This document shows, one piece after another, positions 46,878-62,000 of a DNA stretch of 64,000 bases (the stretch's first letter is position 1; each line of letters begins with the position of its first letter). The notes beneath the pieces were generated by a model. The model worked only from the letters and a program-made list of their open reading frames with translations. It ran no database searches and was not told where the DNA came from. The stretch is from Liolophura sinensis (taxonomy: Eukaryota > Mollusca > Polyplacophora > Chitonida > Chitonidae), in contig NC_088295.1 in assembly GCF_032854445.1 (NCBI RefSeq), forward strand, positions 13,813,385 through 13,877,384. The letters are read 5' to 3'. A program made the translations under genes and the position numbers.

Positions 46878-49800
46878 CTGCAGAAATAAAAGGCAAGAAA
46901 AAAATACATTTTTTTAATGAAGAGCATAGTCGTCAAAACAATTCTATACGATACATTTTTTTGGGGGAGGGGGGTGGGGGTGCTGGCTTCTAACATGACA
47001 AACAAATAATTTAGGTCACATTGTCACAATGTCTAATAGTGACTACGTGTCACTGAGCACAGCATAGCAGACTTTGCCAGTAAGCAGACAAGAAACATCA
47101 GGCTCTTCATGTAATCTTTGCCCCTGGCAATGGGAACAAAGTAAGGTGGTAACCCAGATCACAATGATAATCCAGCAATCTGATGTTGATAATCCGTCTT
47201 CTGTTCATTAAAACTGCCATTTTTTTCTTCTCCTTTTTGAAAACATCAAATCCCTTTGTGCTGAGAACCAAGGAAGTCTCTGCCTCAGATAGAACACTTA
47301 TGTAAAAAAACACAAAAAACAACTAAAGAACAATAATCTTGAAAAACAGGTGAGAAACCTAACAGAAAATGAGTGAATGTTTGACAGAAGGAATTAATAA
47401 AACAGGACAAACCTTGGCAGAGAACAGCAAACTCTGGGAGATTTCTGAGAGCTGAGTTAATAAGGTCAGGACTTTGACTATCCAGGCAATGGAGGAAAGC
47501 AGGTAATACACTTGGTGCAGACCTAACACATAAAAATAGAATAAAATCATTGGCACGAAGTATAACATTGTACTGTGCTGTCTGATTGAAGGGTCTGCCA
47601 GCAAACTGCAGACAGTTGTGGATTTCCTCCCACAATAATGCTGGCTATAATGAAATATTCTAGATTACATCATAAAACAGCAACCAAGATAAATAAATAA
47701 ATAAATATCTCACAGAAGCAACCATGTTTCACACATTAATGTTTACTGATGTTCAAATAAATTTTTAAACAACATTCAATGTAACTGTAAACTCAGTGTA
47801 TTACACATTTTCATATTCTCATAACGGTAACCAAAGTGATTCAATTTTTTACTACACTGATATAGGTAAAAGTGTAAATAGATTAGTAAGAATAAACATG
47901 TAATAGAGAAGAATATTAACCCATATTTGTATGTCACTATCAACAAACCACACTGTAAATAAATGAATAGCCTACCCTGGTGAGTGGCGGATATGCCGAA
48001 GTAGAAGTGCAAAGGCAGTATTTCTGCAGCGGTCATTTTGCACCACGAGGAGTCGCTTTAAATCCTCCTACAATCAGGCATATTGTCTCAAGTACAATTA
48101 TCAGAGAACAAAATCAATCTACATTAATATATGCTGATATATAGATGAGTATCCTAAAATACAGTACCCCCCCATGACAAACAATCTACACTCTACACCT
48201 TTTAGAAGGTGACAGAATCCAGTAGTTTTGAGTCACAAATGCTTAACATACCGGATACAAATGCATCAACCTGAAAGTGGCATGGATTGAGCATTCGGCT
48301 TTCAGGGAGAACATCTTGACACGCGACATGAGGCCTTGTCTTTTAAAAAATAAGTGTTTTTAACACGCAAAGTCTTACTGGTAAAACTAGGCCTACACTA
48401 TCTATGTACATGTATTCTTTCTGGTATCGTCTTTTTCTATCTTTCAGAACATATTTTCATTCAGAGTCAAAGTAGATAGTTCAGTCAATTGATCTTCTTT
48501 CTAATGTATGTATGCCATGTTGATAGAAATAGATATATTCAGTGTATCAATATCTGGCAATACAGAGTTGCATGTTTGCATGAGTTGTCAAATTCTGTTG
48601 TCAAAAGGAACAAGAAGTCGAACAGACATTGTCCAGTGCGACCAAACTTACAATGTAATATTGTAGGATGTAAACCTTCCTCTTTGAGGCCTCATCCAAG
48701 TCATGAAGCACTTCAAACACATCTGAAACCAATCAAGATAACATCACACATTACACCTTCTTTCATCTTTGATTATGGCAAACATCAATCGATATTTGCA
48801 GATAAACAGGTTACAAGACGTTCAACTAGAGATAAATTTTGGGGCCATGATCATACTGTATCAGTGAACTGATGTTTATCTATACTTGGCCACAGGTATG
48901 ACCTTTGTGAGAATGTGTCCCCAATTTTGGACAGTCTGTACCTATTTTTCTGTGCTGATGGTACGTGAAGAGAGGCTGATACAGCTCTCACAGGTGAAGT
49001 GACAGATAACAGCCTATTACCAGGTACTCACACACCGTCAAGCCAACACACTATCGTGTCTCTGTGATATGTTTGTCTCTGGCAGACAAGAGGGAAGCTT
49101 AAAAACACAACAAAAAACAACAGCTCATTTTCAAACTCTGAGACAAGTCAATAAATATTTCCACAGGACTGAGTAATATGATAGAATGTTTCTTTTGGGA
49201 TATACCGTGTAAAATTGTTACACTGATTAAAGCTTTTTCACAAACTGTCTTCCACTGATCAAAGTTTGTCTACAAACAGCTCCAGTCTGGACTTGAACCA
49301 CCAACCGTTATTATGTTCAGCTCTGACTTGAGCCACCAACCACCATTATGCACACCTCTGATTTGGACTTGAATCACTCAAACTAAACCACCATCATGCA
49401 CAGCTCTGGTCTGGACTCGGACCGCTTGGACTAAGCCACCATCATGCACAGCTCTGGTTTGGACTCGAACCGCTTGTACTAAACCACCATCATGCACAGC
49501 TTTGGTTTGGTACAGTATGTTGAAATTTGAACACTTTTGTCTTAAGATGCAATTTATGAGAAGGGCAAAATTTTAATACCTAAAGCCCCAAATTAAGCTT
49601 TATAAGTATTTCATTATTATATTCAACTTTGACTTTAAGCAAACCTCCATTTCATCATAAATGTACAACTCTGACATACTACATTATGAATATATCATCT
49701 GAAGATATCCTAGGCTACCCACATCTATAAAATGTGGTTCAAGATGGTTTCTTTGCACCTGCATTTTTCACCATTGCATAAACTGGTTGAAAATGTCCTT

Positions 49801-52800
49801 CATTTGCATACATTCCAGATGACTTTTAATATGTATAACCTACATGTATACTGTAGTCATCTGCAGGCTTGAAGTGAAGTAGCATTACCCTGTGACCCAC
49901 AATATGAGGTTAACAAATTCTAGGTGAGACCATGTGCGTCCAAAAACTGGGACATCTACCCTCAATCGGAAGTCACTGGCAGGTTAGTCTGTGCTATCTC
50001 CTCCAGCCAGTAGTATACAAGGTGAAGTGTAGCTTACAGTCATGTTCATTGTACTGGTATACATAATTGGAGAATTGTCCACACATGTACCCTGATCTAC
50101 ACAGCAGTACTCAGAGACATTGTCTCATTAAATCACTCCAGTCTTGTGCAGGAAAATAAGATTACAAATACTATTACACTGTATTCTGAAAAATGTTCGT
50201 AGTGAAAGATAAGAGGATATGTATGCTATTATTTAATTATTATTATTTATTATAAATTAAGATTTCACAAATTTATGCCAGCTGTCTGATGTCATGCATT
50301 TTTAGCTGTACAGAAAAGGTACAGTATACTTCAAAACTTCCACTCTTAACAGAATGATAAAGTAATATAACATTTTAACTTACAAAAAATTACAAACCTA
50401 AACAAACAAATCAAAATTTTCAGACTTTACTGACAGAAACCTATGATCATCAAACAATAACTGCTTAATTTACATGTACTATGTGCTAATATAAAATAAG
50501 CTCGACAAAACCTTAACTATACTGGTACCAAAATATAGAAAATTCTGCCCGAAAGCCCCAAAAGCCTCCAATCACTTAGTTAAGACTCGTCTTTTGAGGT
50601 CCGTTTTTTCATAAATGAGATGAGATATAGTTAATTCTCTTCTAAAATGTGTACCAACCATTTCCGTTCAATTTTTGGCAGTTATTAAACATTATTCCTT
50701 GTAAACATACATATTTTTCTGTTCTAACAAAGCTGTTTGTGTGCTTAAATACCAATGTTTACCAATGTATTATATGTCAGAGTGAGGTGTGAGTGAACTC
50801 CAAACTGACCGGTTCACTGCTAATATGCTTATTATCTTGCTGTTTAGGTCATGTTTTTGGATGTATAGCTCAACGTAGGCAGGTATAGAACAGGTGAGAT
50901 TAAAAACCCAACTGGACCTGAGAACATTTAGTATGAATCAGATGTTCTCTGGATGCACAACACCTGGACAGATTCCTTATCAGCACCATACCTGCCCGAC
51001 CTTTGGAAACTGATAAAGCTAAATTTATACACAGATTAAAGGGAAATTACAAAAATAAAATATTTCATGCCAAAAATAGATATATCTGACCAAAAATAGA
51101 TGATCCTGTCTAAAATCATCACCATAATATTAACTTCCAGAAAAAAAGAAAATATGTATGTGTCCAAAATCCAGGACACATGACACATATGCTAAATATT
51201 ATCTTATCTGTTTGTACACCACAACATTAATTCACACCAAAACTGCAATCAGGTGTTCAGCTTACACTAGAAGGCATAAACTATGTTCCAAAGATCTCTT
51301 ACGTAACACCAAAAATTTATGTTGGGTATGTACAGTAAATCATTTATCAATGCCTCAAAATTTTCACAAACCAAATCATCCTGCTGTACTAAGTTAATGA
51401 AAATAAGTTCAAATTATTTATGCTTTAGAGTAAATCATAACTGTCATTTTTCCACTCCTCTGTACTATAGCTTGCCAAGCTGAACTTTGTTCATATAATC
51501 CATAAACATATTGTTGATCAAACTGGAATATCTCACACCAAAGGCAAAGGCTGAGTATGTTTATAAACAATTTATCAAAGAGAGACTAATGTTTCAGAAA
51601 TTCAAAAAGGCCAATATGTAAGTCTGTTTACAAAAAGCAATTTGAATCTGCCCCTACAATCAAGGATTCTTGCCAATTGGATTGAAGCCTTCTTTATGAC
51701 ACGTCGTGTGACAATGCAGATCATTTTGTTCAATCAAAATAATTAGTCCAAACTTTACTTTGGATTGGACATGAAACGATGTCAGAATTTCACAGTACCA
51801 ACTGCATGAGAGATGTCAACTTGTTATACAATGTTAATATCACACTATTTCATCACCATCAGTTTAAATCCATGGTTGCTTTCACTTTCACAATATATTT
51901 CACAATATTATTATATTTCAACTTCTGAAACTCATCCTCCTCCACAGAATGTGAGGGCAATATTAAGAATTAACAATTGAAAATGTGACCCTTATAACAC
52001 AAACAGACGTGGGTCACCCATTTCTATGGCTTTTCTACAAAACACTCTGAAGCTTACAATTTGGTCACATCAATGGATGAATTATTTAACATTTCAGCAA
52101 AATTATTAGAAAATGTGAATGCTTCCTCAACCACCTGACAATCTCCTACCCAATGTATAATTTACTTTATTACCATTTGCTGCTTACCATCCATGTTATC
52201 TCTCTTGAGTTTTTTGTGGAAAGGCTCCAGCTGAGCAGTGGTCCATGGAGAGGCAGGCCGAGCTGGTGTGACAGATGGAGTGGTCTCCCCTGAAGAGAAT
52301 TCTCCCTCACTTGTATTCTGCCTAGGTAAAGTCAGACCAGCAAGCAGTGATTTCAGAATGGCCAATTCGGGATACTGATTGGATACTTGACTGAAATAGA
52401 AGAGATTTACATTCAAGCTATAATTTGCATTTCCCTGTGAAATAAAATTTCTATTTTCAAGTTGTCCAGCAAGTTATGTCATTCCTCATCTATATCAACA
52501 TGCTGGGATAAACTGTCACTATGACCTCACACAGGTGACACTATCAACTAGAAAGTCGTACGTGGGAAGGTCTGCCAGCAACCTGCGGATGGTCGTGGGT
52601 TTCCCCGGGGTACTACTTGGGTTTCCACCCACCATAATGCTGGCCGCCGTCGTGTAAGTAGCAGGTAGTTAGAAACCTGTACTAGCACTTAAATACATTG
52701 GACACTTGCAGTGGTGCAAGGCAAAATAGCCCCTTGAAGTTAGATTTGATTGTTATCACACAGACTTGTGTTGATATGTTTGGGATGTCACCTTACACAT

Positions 52801-53058
52801 ATGTAATAAATGTAACGCCCCAGACTTGCCCCTCCCACTCCATCTCCAGCAACCCTTCATCAGACGGGAGAGTGGACATACCTGAGCAGCTGGACATGTT
52901 GCTGTAAGTACTTGCCAGCCCTCTGGGGCTCCTGACTGATAAACTGATGGAGGAATGTCATGAACTTGACAATGACAGACACCATCTGCTTCTGCATACC
53001 ATGAGCCTGTAATTATCAACATGCACAACAGCAATCAGCAAAAGTTAATATTTCATGG

Positions 53059-53091
<33 letters not shown>

Positions 53092-56000
53092 ACTGAAGCA
53101 AATATTGGGGAAAAAAACAAAATAAACTGGTAAGGCTCGGGTTTACATTTAATTTCAAAGATTTCCCTGCTGTAACAATGATTTACTGCATGACTGACCC
53201 AAATTTTATTGGAAATATACAATCTACAGTATTTAGTAATGTATTTGTCTGACACATATTTCATGGCAAACTCTAGAAAAGATTTACTTTCATCATGACA
53301 TTGATGTTTAAGTATAAAAGAAACACTTGGAAATCAGGACTGCTCTTTGATATGACATACAGACACAGACAGATCTACATAAATGGCTACACTCATAAGA
53401 TAAGGCACAAGTTTACACTGTACTCATGAACCAATTATTAATGTTATTAACACACGGTTGCAAGAATGCTGCTTGAAAATCACATAATTAATTTTTTTGA
53501 GGCTGAACATATTGAGAATCCTGCACCCCAAAGCATCACAGTTGTCGCATTTGCGATCTTTCAGATTGATGAAAAAGGCAACACTTCAAAATGTTGGTGC
53601 TGCAATATAGAAAACCTAAAAGTTCACCTGGATGAGATCAAAGAAGAGCCCGAGCAGATCCTCCAAAGCTGTGAACTCTTTACGAAAGATGTGGGGCTGT
53701 AACAACTCCAGTAGACCCAGGACATGGGTGAAAAACAGGAGATAGTTACGATGCCGCATCTCTCCAAAGGTGAATTGAGTTCTACCCTTCAGCAGGGCTG
53801 CCAACATGGGCAGCTGCCTGCAATAGATGGTAAATAAGACATTTATATTGCGTGCTCTATGTCAGGTAATATGTATAAAACTGAAATAGCCAGTGTTTCC
53901 AATGGAAAGATGAATGCATGTGGCATACACTGCAACTTCATTCCAAAATAATTACAGTAACAAGTGTTTGTACATGTATTTTACATGACAGAAACATCAA
54001 AAATCTGACTACCAAGCTGCTTTTTCATAACATTTTAATCAGATTTATTTATTTATTTGACAATTATTTAATGCCACATTAAAACAATTTCACTTTTACA
54101 ATGGCAGTCAGCCTTATGTATGTAGGATAATAGAGTACCTGAGACAAACACCCAACCTTTGGCAAGTTACCAACAAACTTTCCCACATGTGACCTATAGA
54201 TATGCAAACCATATCGCTGGAAGATAAGTGGGCAAACTGCCATACAGGCGTTGTCACCAACACACACCTCCTACAGCTTTAGGTGTCTTACACAGATGGC
54301 TAACATACCTGGGATACCTGGAAACAGACGTGTTTCCTACAGGTTTAGGTCTTACAGATGGCTAACTTACATGGAAATCAGGTGAAGGTGATGGGCTGCC
54401 AGTTTTCTGCAGGTTTAGGTCTCACAGACGGCTAACATACCCGAGAAACAGACGTGGGTGTTGGGCGGCGAGTTTCCTACAGGTTTAGGTCTCACAGATG
54501 GCTAACCTACATGGAAATCAGGCGAGGGTGATGGGACGCCAGTCTTCTGCAGGTTTAGGTCTCACAGACAGCTAATATACCCGAGAATCAGACGTGGGTG
54601 TTGGGCGGCGAGTTTCCTACAGGTTTAGGTCTCACAGATGGCTAACCTACATGGAAATCAGGCGATTGTGATGGGCCGCCAGTTTTCTGCAGGTTTAGGT
54701 CTCACAGACGGCTAACATACCCGAGAACCAGACGTGGGTGTTGGGCGGCAAGTTTCCTACAGGTTTAGGTCTCACAGATGGCTAACCTACATGGAAATCA
54801 GGCGAGGGTGATGGGCCGCCAGTTTTCTGCAGGTTTAGGTCTCACAGACAGCTAACATACCCAAGAATCAGGTGAGGGTCTTGAGCTGCCAGTTTCCTAC
54901 AGGTTTAGGTCTCACGGATGGCTAACCTACATGGAAATCAGGTGAAGGTGATGGGCCGCCAGTTTTCTGCAGGTTTAGGTGTCTTACACAGATGGCTAAC
55001 CTACCTGAGAATCAGACGAGGGTGTGGGGCCACTAGTTTCCTACAGGTTTAGGTGTCTTTATACACAGATGGTTTTTAATAACATACCTGAGAATCAGAA
55101 GAGGATGTTGGACCACCAATTTCCTACAGGTATATGTGTCTTACACAGATGGCTAACCTACCTGAGAATCAAAAGAGGGTGCTGAGCTGAGAGTTTCCTG
55201 CAGGCAATGTTAGCATCTCTCATGCGATTCTCAGCCTGCTTCCCAGCCACAGCCTGACCCAGGGTTGTGATCAGCCGGTGAGAGATCATGTCCAGCTACA
55301 ACCCAATAACAGCAAAAACCAGTGTTATTGTCTTATCAATGCTGTACAGGGGTTTACACTGTGGAATGTAAACAATCTCTCAGCATGCCAAAAAGAGCTA
55401 GAATTGATCAATTCCCACACAACTAAAGCCAGCTAACTGAGTGCTCAGGGAGCACCAAATGGCTTTATTTACATTCCAAATGAGAAACCGCAAAGCCGTG
55501 GATCTGTTTATTAATCTTCACTATTTGCATGTCTATTCATATCAAAATATATTTGTTTACTTCTTTAGATGTCACTACAACACTAATTATATTTAAACGC
55601 TATTCGAATCCAACCAAGATTAATGTACTGTTGTAACTGAGCACTATCTACAAATTGAAAGCTACACACTTTGCCCAGTTCCACTGTATTCTGTTAGAAA
55701 TGGGAGCAAAACACATAGAACTTGTTATTATCGTTATTACCACAAACACAATGATTAATCCAAACCTATCTATAGGTACCTTTCAGAACAACAAATGGAA
55801 ACAGCTTTGAATGTACACATCACTAAGAACATGTTAAACTTGACTGACGTGTGGGAGAGTGCGAGATCAACATATCAGCTGCATACATGTATTTTCTTTA
55901 CACTGCTGACAAAGACCCATTTCACAAAATCTTTTTTCTTTCACACATCTGGCAACCAATAGTGCAGGGAGTACAATGCTGCACAGGATATAAGAAGCAA

Positions 56001-59000
56001 GCCCTTGGTCAGCATGAGCAGGCTAAGGTTACCTGGCTGTGTCCTCTCTGTGTGGACTGGGTGTCCATGATGTACGGGCAGTTTTCCTCCAGCCATGAGC
56101 CGATGTACGGGTATTGTAAGTAGAGCTCTACCAACAGCTGACCATACAACTGGCTTAGGTCGCTGAAATATACAATATTAAAGTGATGTGAAATAATCAC
56201 AACAGGTGAAATAATCACAACCAGTGCAAGTGAACTTTATACAATATGTTCATGATCAACATAACTAATGTGAGTCACCAGGAATGGCAGTGCACAACAT
56301 TCAAGATAACTACATGTAGTTCACACTGGTCAGTATATGTAATACCAGTGTCATTTGTCTATTGCCGAACATCAGTTTAATATAATACTCTACTGGGCCA
56401 TGACTCTATTTCATTCACGTGATGGCTAAAATTGTTTACAGGAGATCAGATATTGGTGGTAGAAAGAGTACACCTGATAAAACATATTAATGTCAAGCAA
56501 CAGTCAAGACAGCGTAATCTGACTTACCTGTCCTCTTTGAGCTTCCACTGGACATGGTTCACAACCACCTTCAGCTTGTTCTCTCTGCCACACAGACAGC
56601 ACTTGATCAATTCTGTGCGACTATTCATCACATCTGACACTTCCACAGGTACATGTACCTTGACATGTGACCCAGCCGAGGACGCTGACTGGTTCATGTT
56701 GCCCTCTGCCACTATAGTGTCAGCCAAACAGATGAGCTGAGAGTCCGTCAAACCCAGAACATCTTCTGGAGTATAGTTCTGACAACATGTGAAATGGTGA
56801 TTCATGTAACTTTAACACAGAGTAAATGCAGTGCTACAACATTATCTTATGTATTTTACAAATAACTAAAGACTGTCTTGCAACCATTTTGTAATTTTAC
56901 TTAAACTGAGGTGTGTTTTTCTGTGACACTAAAGGAAATGTCAGTTAAGTGACACAGGTCATGGCACAGGAAACTGACAACATCTGACAAATTGCAAACC
57001 ACTGCTCCTACATACACCTATCAAACACTGAAGCACATGGACCTCATTGGTCATGCTTCTGCAGAAAAGAACTCATCTGCTGACAAAACCTCAAACACCT
57101 ATCAAACACTGGAGCACATGGACCTCATTGGTCATGCTTCTGCAGAAAAGAACTCATCTGCCGACAAAACCTCAAACACCTATCAAACACTGGGGCACAT
57201 GGACCTCATTGGTCATGCTTCTGCAGAAAAGAACTCATCTGCCGACAAAACCTCATACACCTATCAAACACTGGGGCACATGGACCTCATTGGTCATGCT
57301 TCTGCAGAAAAGAACTCATCTGCCGACAAAACCTCATACACCTATCAAACACTGGAGCACATGGACCTCATTGGTCATGCTTCTGCAGAAAAGAACTCAT
57401 CTGCTGACAAAACCTCATACACCTATCAAACACTGGGGCACATGGACCTCATTGGTCATGCTTCTGCAGAAAAGAACTCATCTGCCGACAAAACCTCATA
57501 CACCTATCAAACACTGGAGCACATGGACCTCATTGTTCATGCTTCTGCGGAAAAGAACTCATCTGCTGACAAAACCTCATACACCTATCAAACACTGGAG
57601 CACATGGACCTCATTGGTCATGCTTCTGCAGAAAAGAACTCATCTGCCGACAAAACCTCATACACCTATCAAACACTGGGGCACATGGACCTCATTGGTC
57701 ATGCTTCTGCAGAAAAGAACTCATCTGCCGACAAAACCTCATACACCTATCAAACACTGGAGCACATGGACCTCATTGTTCATGCTTCTGCGGAAAAGAA
57801 CTCATCTGCTGACAAAACCTCATACACCTATCAAACACTGGAGCACATGGACCTCATTGTTCATGCTTCTGTGGAAAAAAACTCATCTGCTGACAAAACC
57901 TCATACACCTATCAAACACTGGGGCACATGGACCTCATTGTTCATGCTTCTGCGGAAAAAAACTCATCTGCTGACAAAACCTCATACACCTATCAAACAC
58001 TGGGGCACATGGACCTCATTGGTCATGCTTCTGCAGAAAAGAACTCATCTGCCGACAAAACCTCATACACCTATCAAACACTGGGGCACATGGACCTCAT
58101 TGGTCATGCTTCTGCAGAAAAGAACTCATCTGCCAACAAAACCTCATACGCCTATCAAACACTGGAGCACATGGACCTCATTGGTCATGCTTCTGCGGAA
58201 AAGAACTCATCTGCCAACAAAACCTCATACACCTATCAAACACTGGAGCACATGGACCTCATTGGTCATGCTTCTGCGGAAAAGAACTCATCTGCCAACA
58301 AAACCTCATACGCCTATCAAACACTGGAGCACATGGACCTCATTGGTCATGCTTCTGCGGAAAAGAACTCATCTGCCAACAAAACCTCATACGCCTATCA
58401 AACACTGGAGCACATGGACCTCATTGGTCATGCTTCTGCGGAAAAGAACTCATCTGCCGACAAAACCTCTCTAAGTGCTGAACATGATGGAGAGTTTGCA
58501 GGCAGCTAGAAGAAAATTGTACAAATGACATATTTTATAGCTGGATGTTTTGTTTTATTTATTTGATTCGTGTTTTCTGCCGAACTCAAAAGTATTTCAG
58601 TAATACTATGGCGGCCAGCATTATGATGGGAGGAAATCGGGCAGAGTCCAGGGGAAACCCACGACCATCCGCAAGTTGCTTCCACGTACAGACGCAGAGG
58701 AAGCCAGCATATGCTGGACTTGAACTCACAACGGCCACATTGGAGAGAGGCTCCTGGGTCATTGCGCTGCCTTACCCCCTCGGCCTGAATGTTTTGATGT
58801 TGACAGTCCTAGAAATTACAAATGTCACACTAGTAAGAAGCAACTTTCTTTCACCTACCTTAGGTAATTTCCGGTCTCTGCCTTGCCATATCTTGGGAAT
58901 GTTGTAGCAGGCCCACAGGAAGTCTAGCACACAGGTCGGGTCATACCTACAAGGAGGGACAGCTATATCTGAGACACAATGTGGAAAAAAGCACATGTAC

Positions 59001-62000
59001 ATACAATAATACAGGGTCACAGGTTTAGATAATCATTTGTTTGTGTTGATCCCCTGTGATCACTGTATTAGCTATAATAGATCCCCCCCACTTACATCAA
59101 AGTTCAATATTTTAGAACATTTTCATGTTTGATGCTCAAAAGAGGAACTAAAACCACTTTTGTATGATTTGTGCTGGAGGCAATTGAATTAACTGGTACA
59201 CATGGTGAATGATACCAAAGTCCTTTCATCAATGGGTCAAAACTTCCTTATCATTTCATCACATTCTTCAGCGAATACATATATTTAAACATACATATGT
59301 AAGGTCAGATGACATTTAATCTCTGACATAGACGAATTTTTAATGAGCAATTTAAGAGAAAAACAGAATACTTCAAAAGAAAAGAGAGGCTATTTCCCCA
59401 CAATTACCTGTTTATGTCCTCCACACGCAGCAGTAAGTCCATGCACTGCCTCAGGGTGCTCCAGCTGCTCTGGTGAGTGAGTAAAGCCAGTAGGTAGGGC
59501 TGGTTACTTCCCCTGTCCCTCTCCTGATCTTGTCCACCAGGCTGCCTCCCGAAGATCAACATTCTCTGTAGCTCTGGAGTGGACTGGATGACCTCTGGGT
59601 CAAGCAGCTCCAGCCAATCAGTAAGCAGATTAGCTGCTGATGTTGGCAATTTTAATCTGCACAAAATGAAACAGGATTATACCAGTCATCAACTTTCGAA
59701 CAAGAAAAGAAATGTTTTACAGTAGTAAAACTTGACCCGGTAGGTGATGAAGGAACTGAATATGTGCAGGCATTTCTAAATCCTTACAAGATATGTGTCA
59801 AGACACAAAAGGCTTTCTTTGTGTTACAGATGTAAATTAAATAATACAATATATATAACATCATATTTCTAACATTCAAATGAAATGATCATTTTAATAC
59901 ATTACTATCAATACCACTTATGATCATAAACCATGAAATGTCTCCAAATTTCTAGGACTACAAAACTTTTTAGGAATGCACAGAAGTCTTACCCACTTCA
60001 AATTTACACAACCGAACAATCCTGTAATAAACATTTTTCACATTTGAATGTCAAAAGTTTCAAGAAGTAGGAGACTTACCCTGTTTCAGAATGCAGCATG
60101 AGTTTACAGGCCAGCTGTGTGCCTGCAGCTCTGCCCCGCTCCACAGCACTCTTCATCCGTCTCTCTATCACCTTACCTAGGCTGGGGTTACCCTCACCAT
60201 CCAGTCTCTGCAGCTCTGAACACAAGCAACACACAGATCAAAAGGATTAAAACTAGCATTACCCTTTGACATTATTCTTGTTAACTTCAACTTCTTGGTC
60301 CATTAGCAAATGTCAATATAAAAGACTACAGCATAGTAACACCTAAGATTAAGATATCATCTCTTAATCCCAGGTCACACAACTCATGACCCCCTTCTGG
60401 AACTCATTCTTATATTTTGTATCCAACTCAAATTTACACTGTAACAAGGTATACTGGCATTTATTTTATTATGTTCTGTATTACATGCCACAAAGCTTCC
60501 TATAACAGGTATTTTATTACCTGACTATTAAAACATAATCACTTGAGAGATGAATTATTTTGTGAGCTTAGGAGTGTTTTGGAATGACAAGTCTTGTACC
60601 TCTGATAATGCTGCTCTCGTCCTCCTTTTCCGTCTTTTCCTTCGTGTCTCGTTTTGTTTCAACTTTCTTTGAACCTTCTTTTTGAACTTGTCGTTTACAA
60701 GATGTCAAGTATTGGTTAACAACAGCTGAGAATCCTGACCTTTGACCTCCAGACATGGATGCAATCTTCTCAAACAAATGGGCAAGTTGCTGACTAGTAC
60801 CCTCAGGCTGTCAAGCAAGAAATTCAAACCATGCAGCACAACACACAATCAATCAAACTGAAAACATGCCATGTACATTTCACACACATTTTATACACAA
60901 AAGCTTACACACAGAAGAATGTACAATTAAAGAAGACATGTAGTTTAATTTAGCACCTCAGTAAATGAAAAATACAGGTATAAAAATTGTTTATTAAAAT
61001 CTTAAGTTACATGATAAACAATTCAGGGGATGACACTGATCATCATACAAAATAAGGGCTCTTTATGTCCAAAATCTTTGGTACTGGTTATATAGCTTTA
61101 TTTTCGGTTTAATGTCACCAATAACCAGCAATAGTGTCACAGGTTTTGAAGTGGTAACAAGACCAACATCAACAGAAATGTAAGGTCTTTCATTCTCTAG
61201 CATTCTCTTACCTGTTTAGCAGAGAGCAGCCTAACAAGGGGGCAGGACAGGTGAATCAGTCTGTGTAGACTAGCCAGGAAAACTTTGCCTTCTCTGTCTG
61301 ATAATACCTGTTCAGATAAAACCAACACAAAGATAATTCACACCAAGGTACACACAGATAACTGAAATATAACATACGTGTGATTTCATCACATTCTCAC
61401 TATTCACAAAAAGTAATTAACACTGTCCATGAGTTCCAGGAGTTTTTCAAAACAAAAATTTGGGGACCAAAATCTATATAAATATATGTGTAAGTAATGC
61501 TGATGAAAATGTATGCTTTTCCAGGAGAATTTCATGTAGGTTTACTCCACTCAATGTAACCAGCTCTTACATACATATATATGTAGTACCTGTGATACAA
61601 CTGTGGTGGGTTTGGTTATTGGTGCACGGACACTTTGATAAACATAAGGTTTGTAGCCCCAGAACAAAAATACACTCAACCTACCGTGTTAAACGCTTCA
61701 ATAAGCACATCTGGAAAGTCACCTGCCAGCGTCAATTTCTGAAAAGTATACAGGTTACTATTTATACTTATTACTTTCAATGCTACCCATGACATTCTTA
61801 AGTTTTTAACACTTGCATCATCATAGAACAAAAATGTATATAACAGTTATAATCCTCCATAAAATAGTTCCACAAAGTTTTATTATTTTGTTGTTTGTGT
61901 TTTCTTTTTTTTTGTTTAATGACATTCTCAAGAATTGTCTATTTATAGGATAGTGGCTGTCTATTATGGGTAAGGGAAACCACTGTGACGGGAGTAAACC

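Larger units (their letters stand above)
48068..52187 (-). other. INTS1 intron(s) hiding one unlocated exon
   Basis: The exon at 52188 ends in phase 1 and the exon at 48067 begins in phase 0. The family has about 28-30 residues between them, so an exon of length 3n+2 (about 80-95 bp) should lie here. I could not find it. The stretch also carries a 48-bp tandem repeat and a MITE remnant. The 127-codon plus-strand frame at 48489 has no recognisable homology. Confidence 0.6.

Noticed and set aside
48489..48872. 127-codon plus-strand open frame in an INTS1 intron
   Set aside because: No family resemblance, no splice or promoter support, antisense position.
56992..58509. 505-codon open frame (plus strand)
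   Set aside because: Made of 18 copies of an 81-bp repeat; a second frame is equally open, there is no homology or splice context, and it is antisense inside an INTS1 intron.
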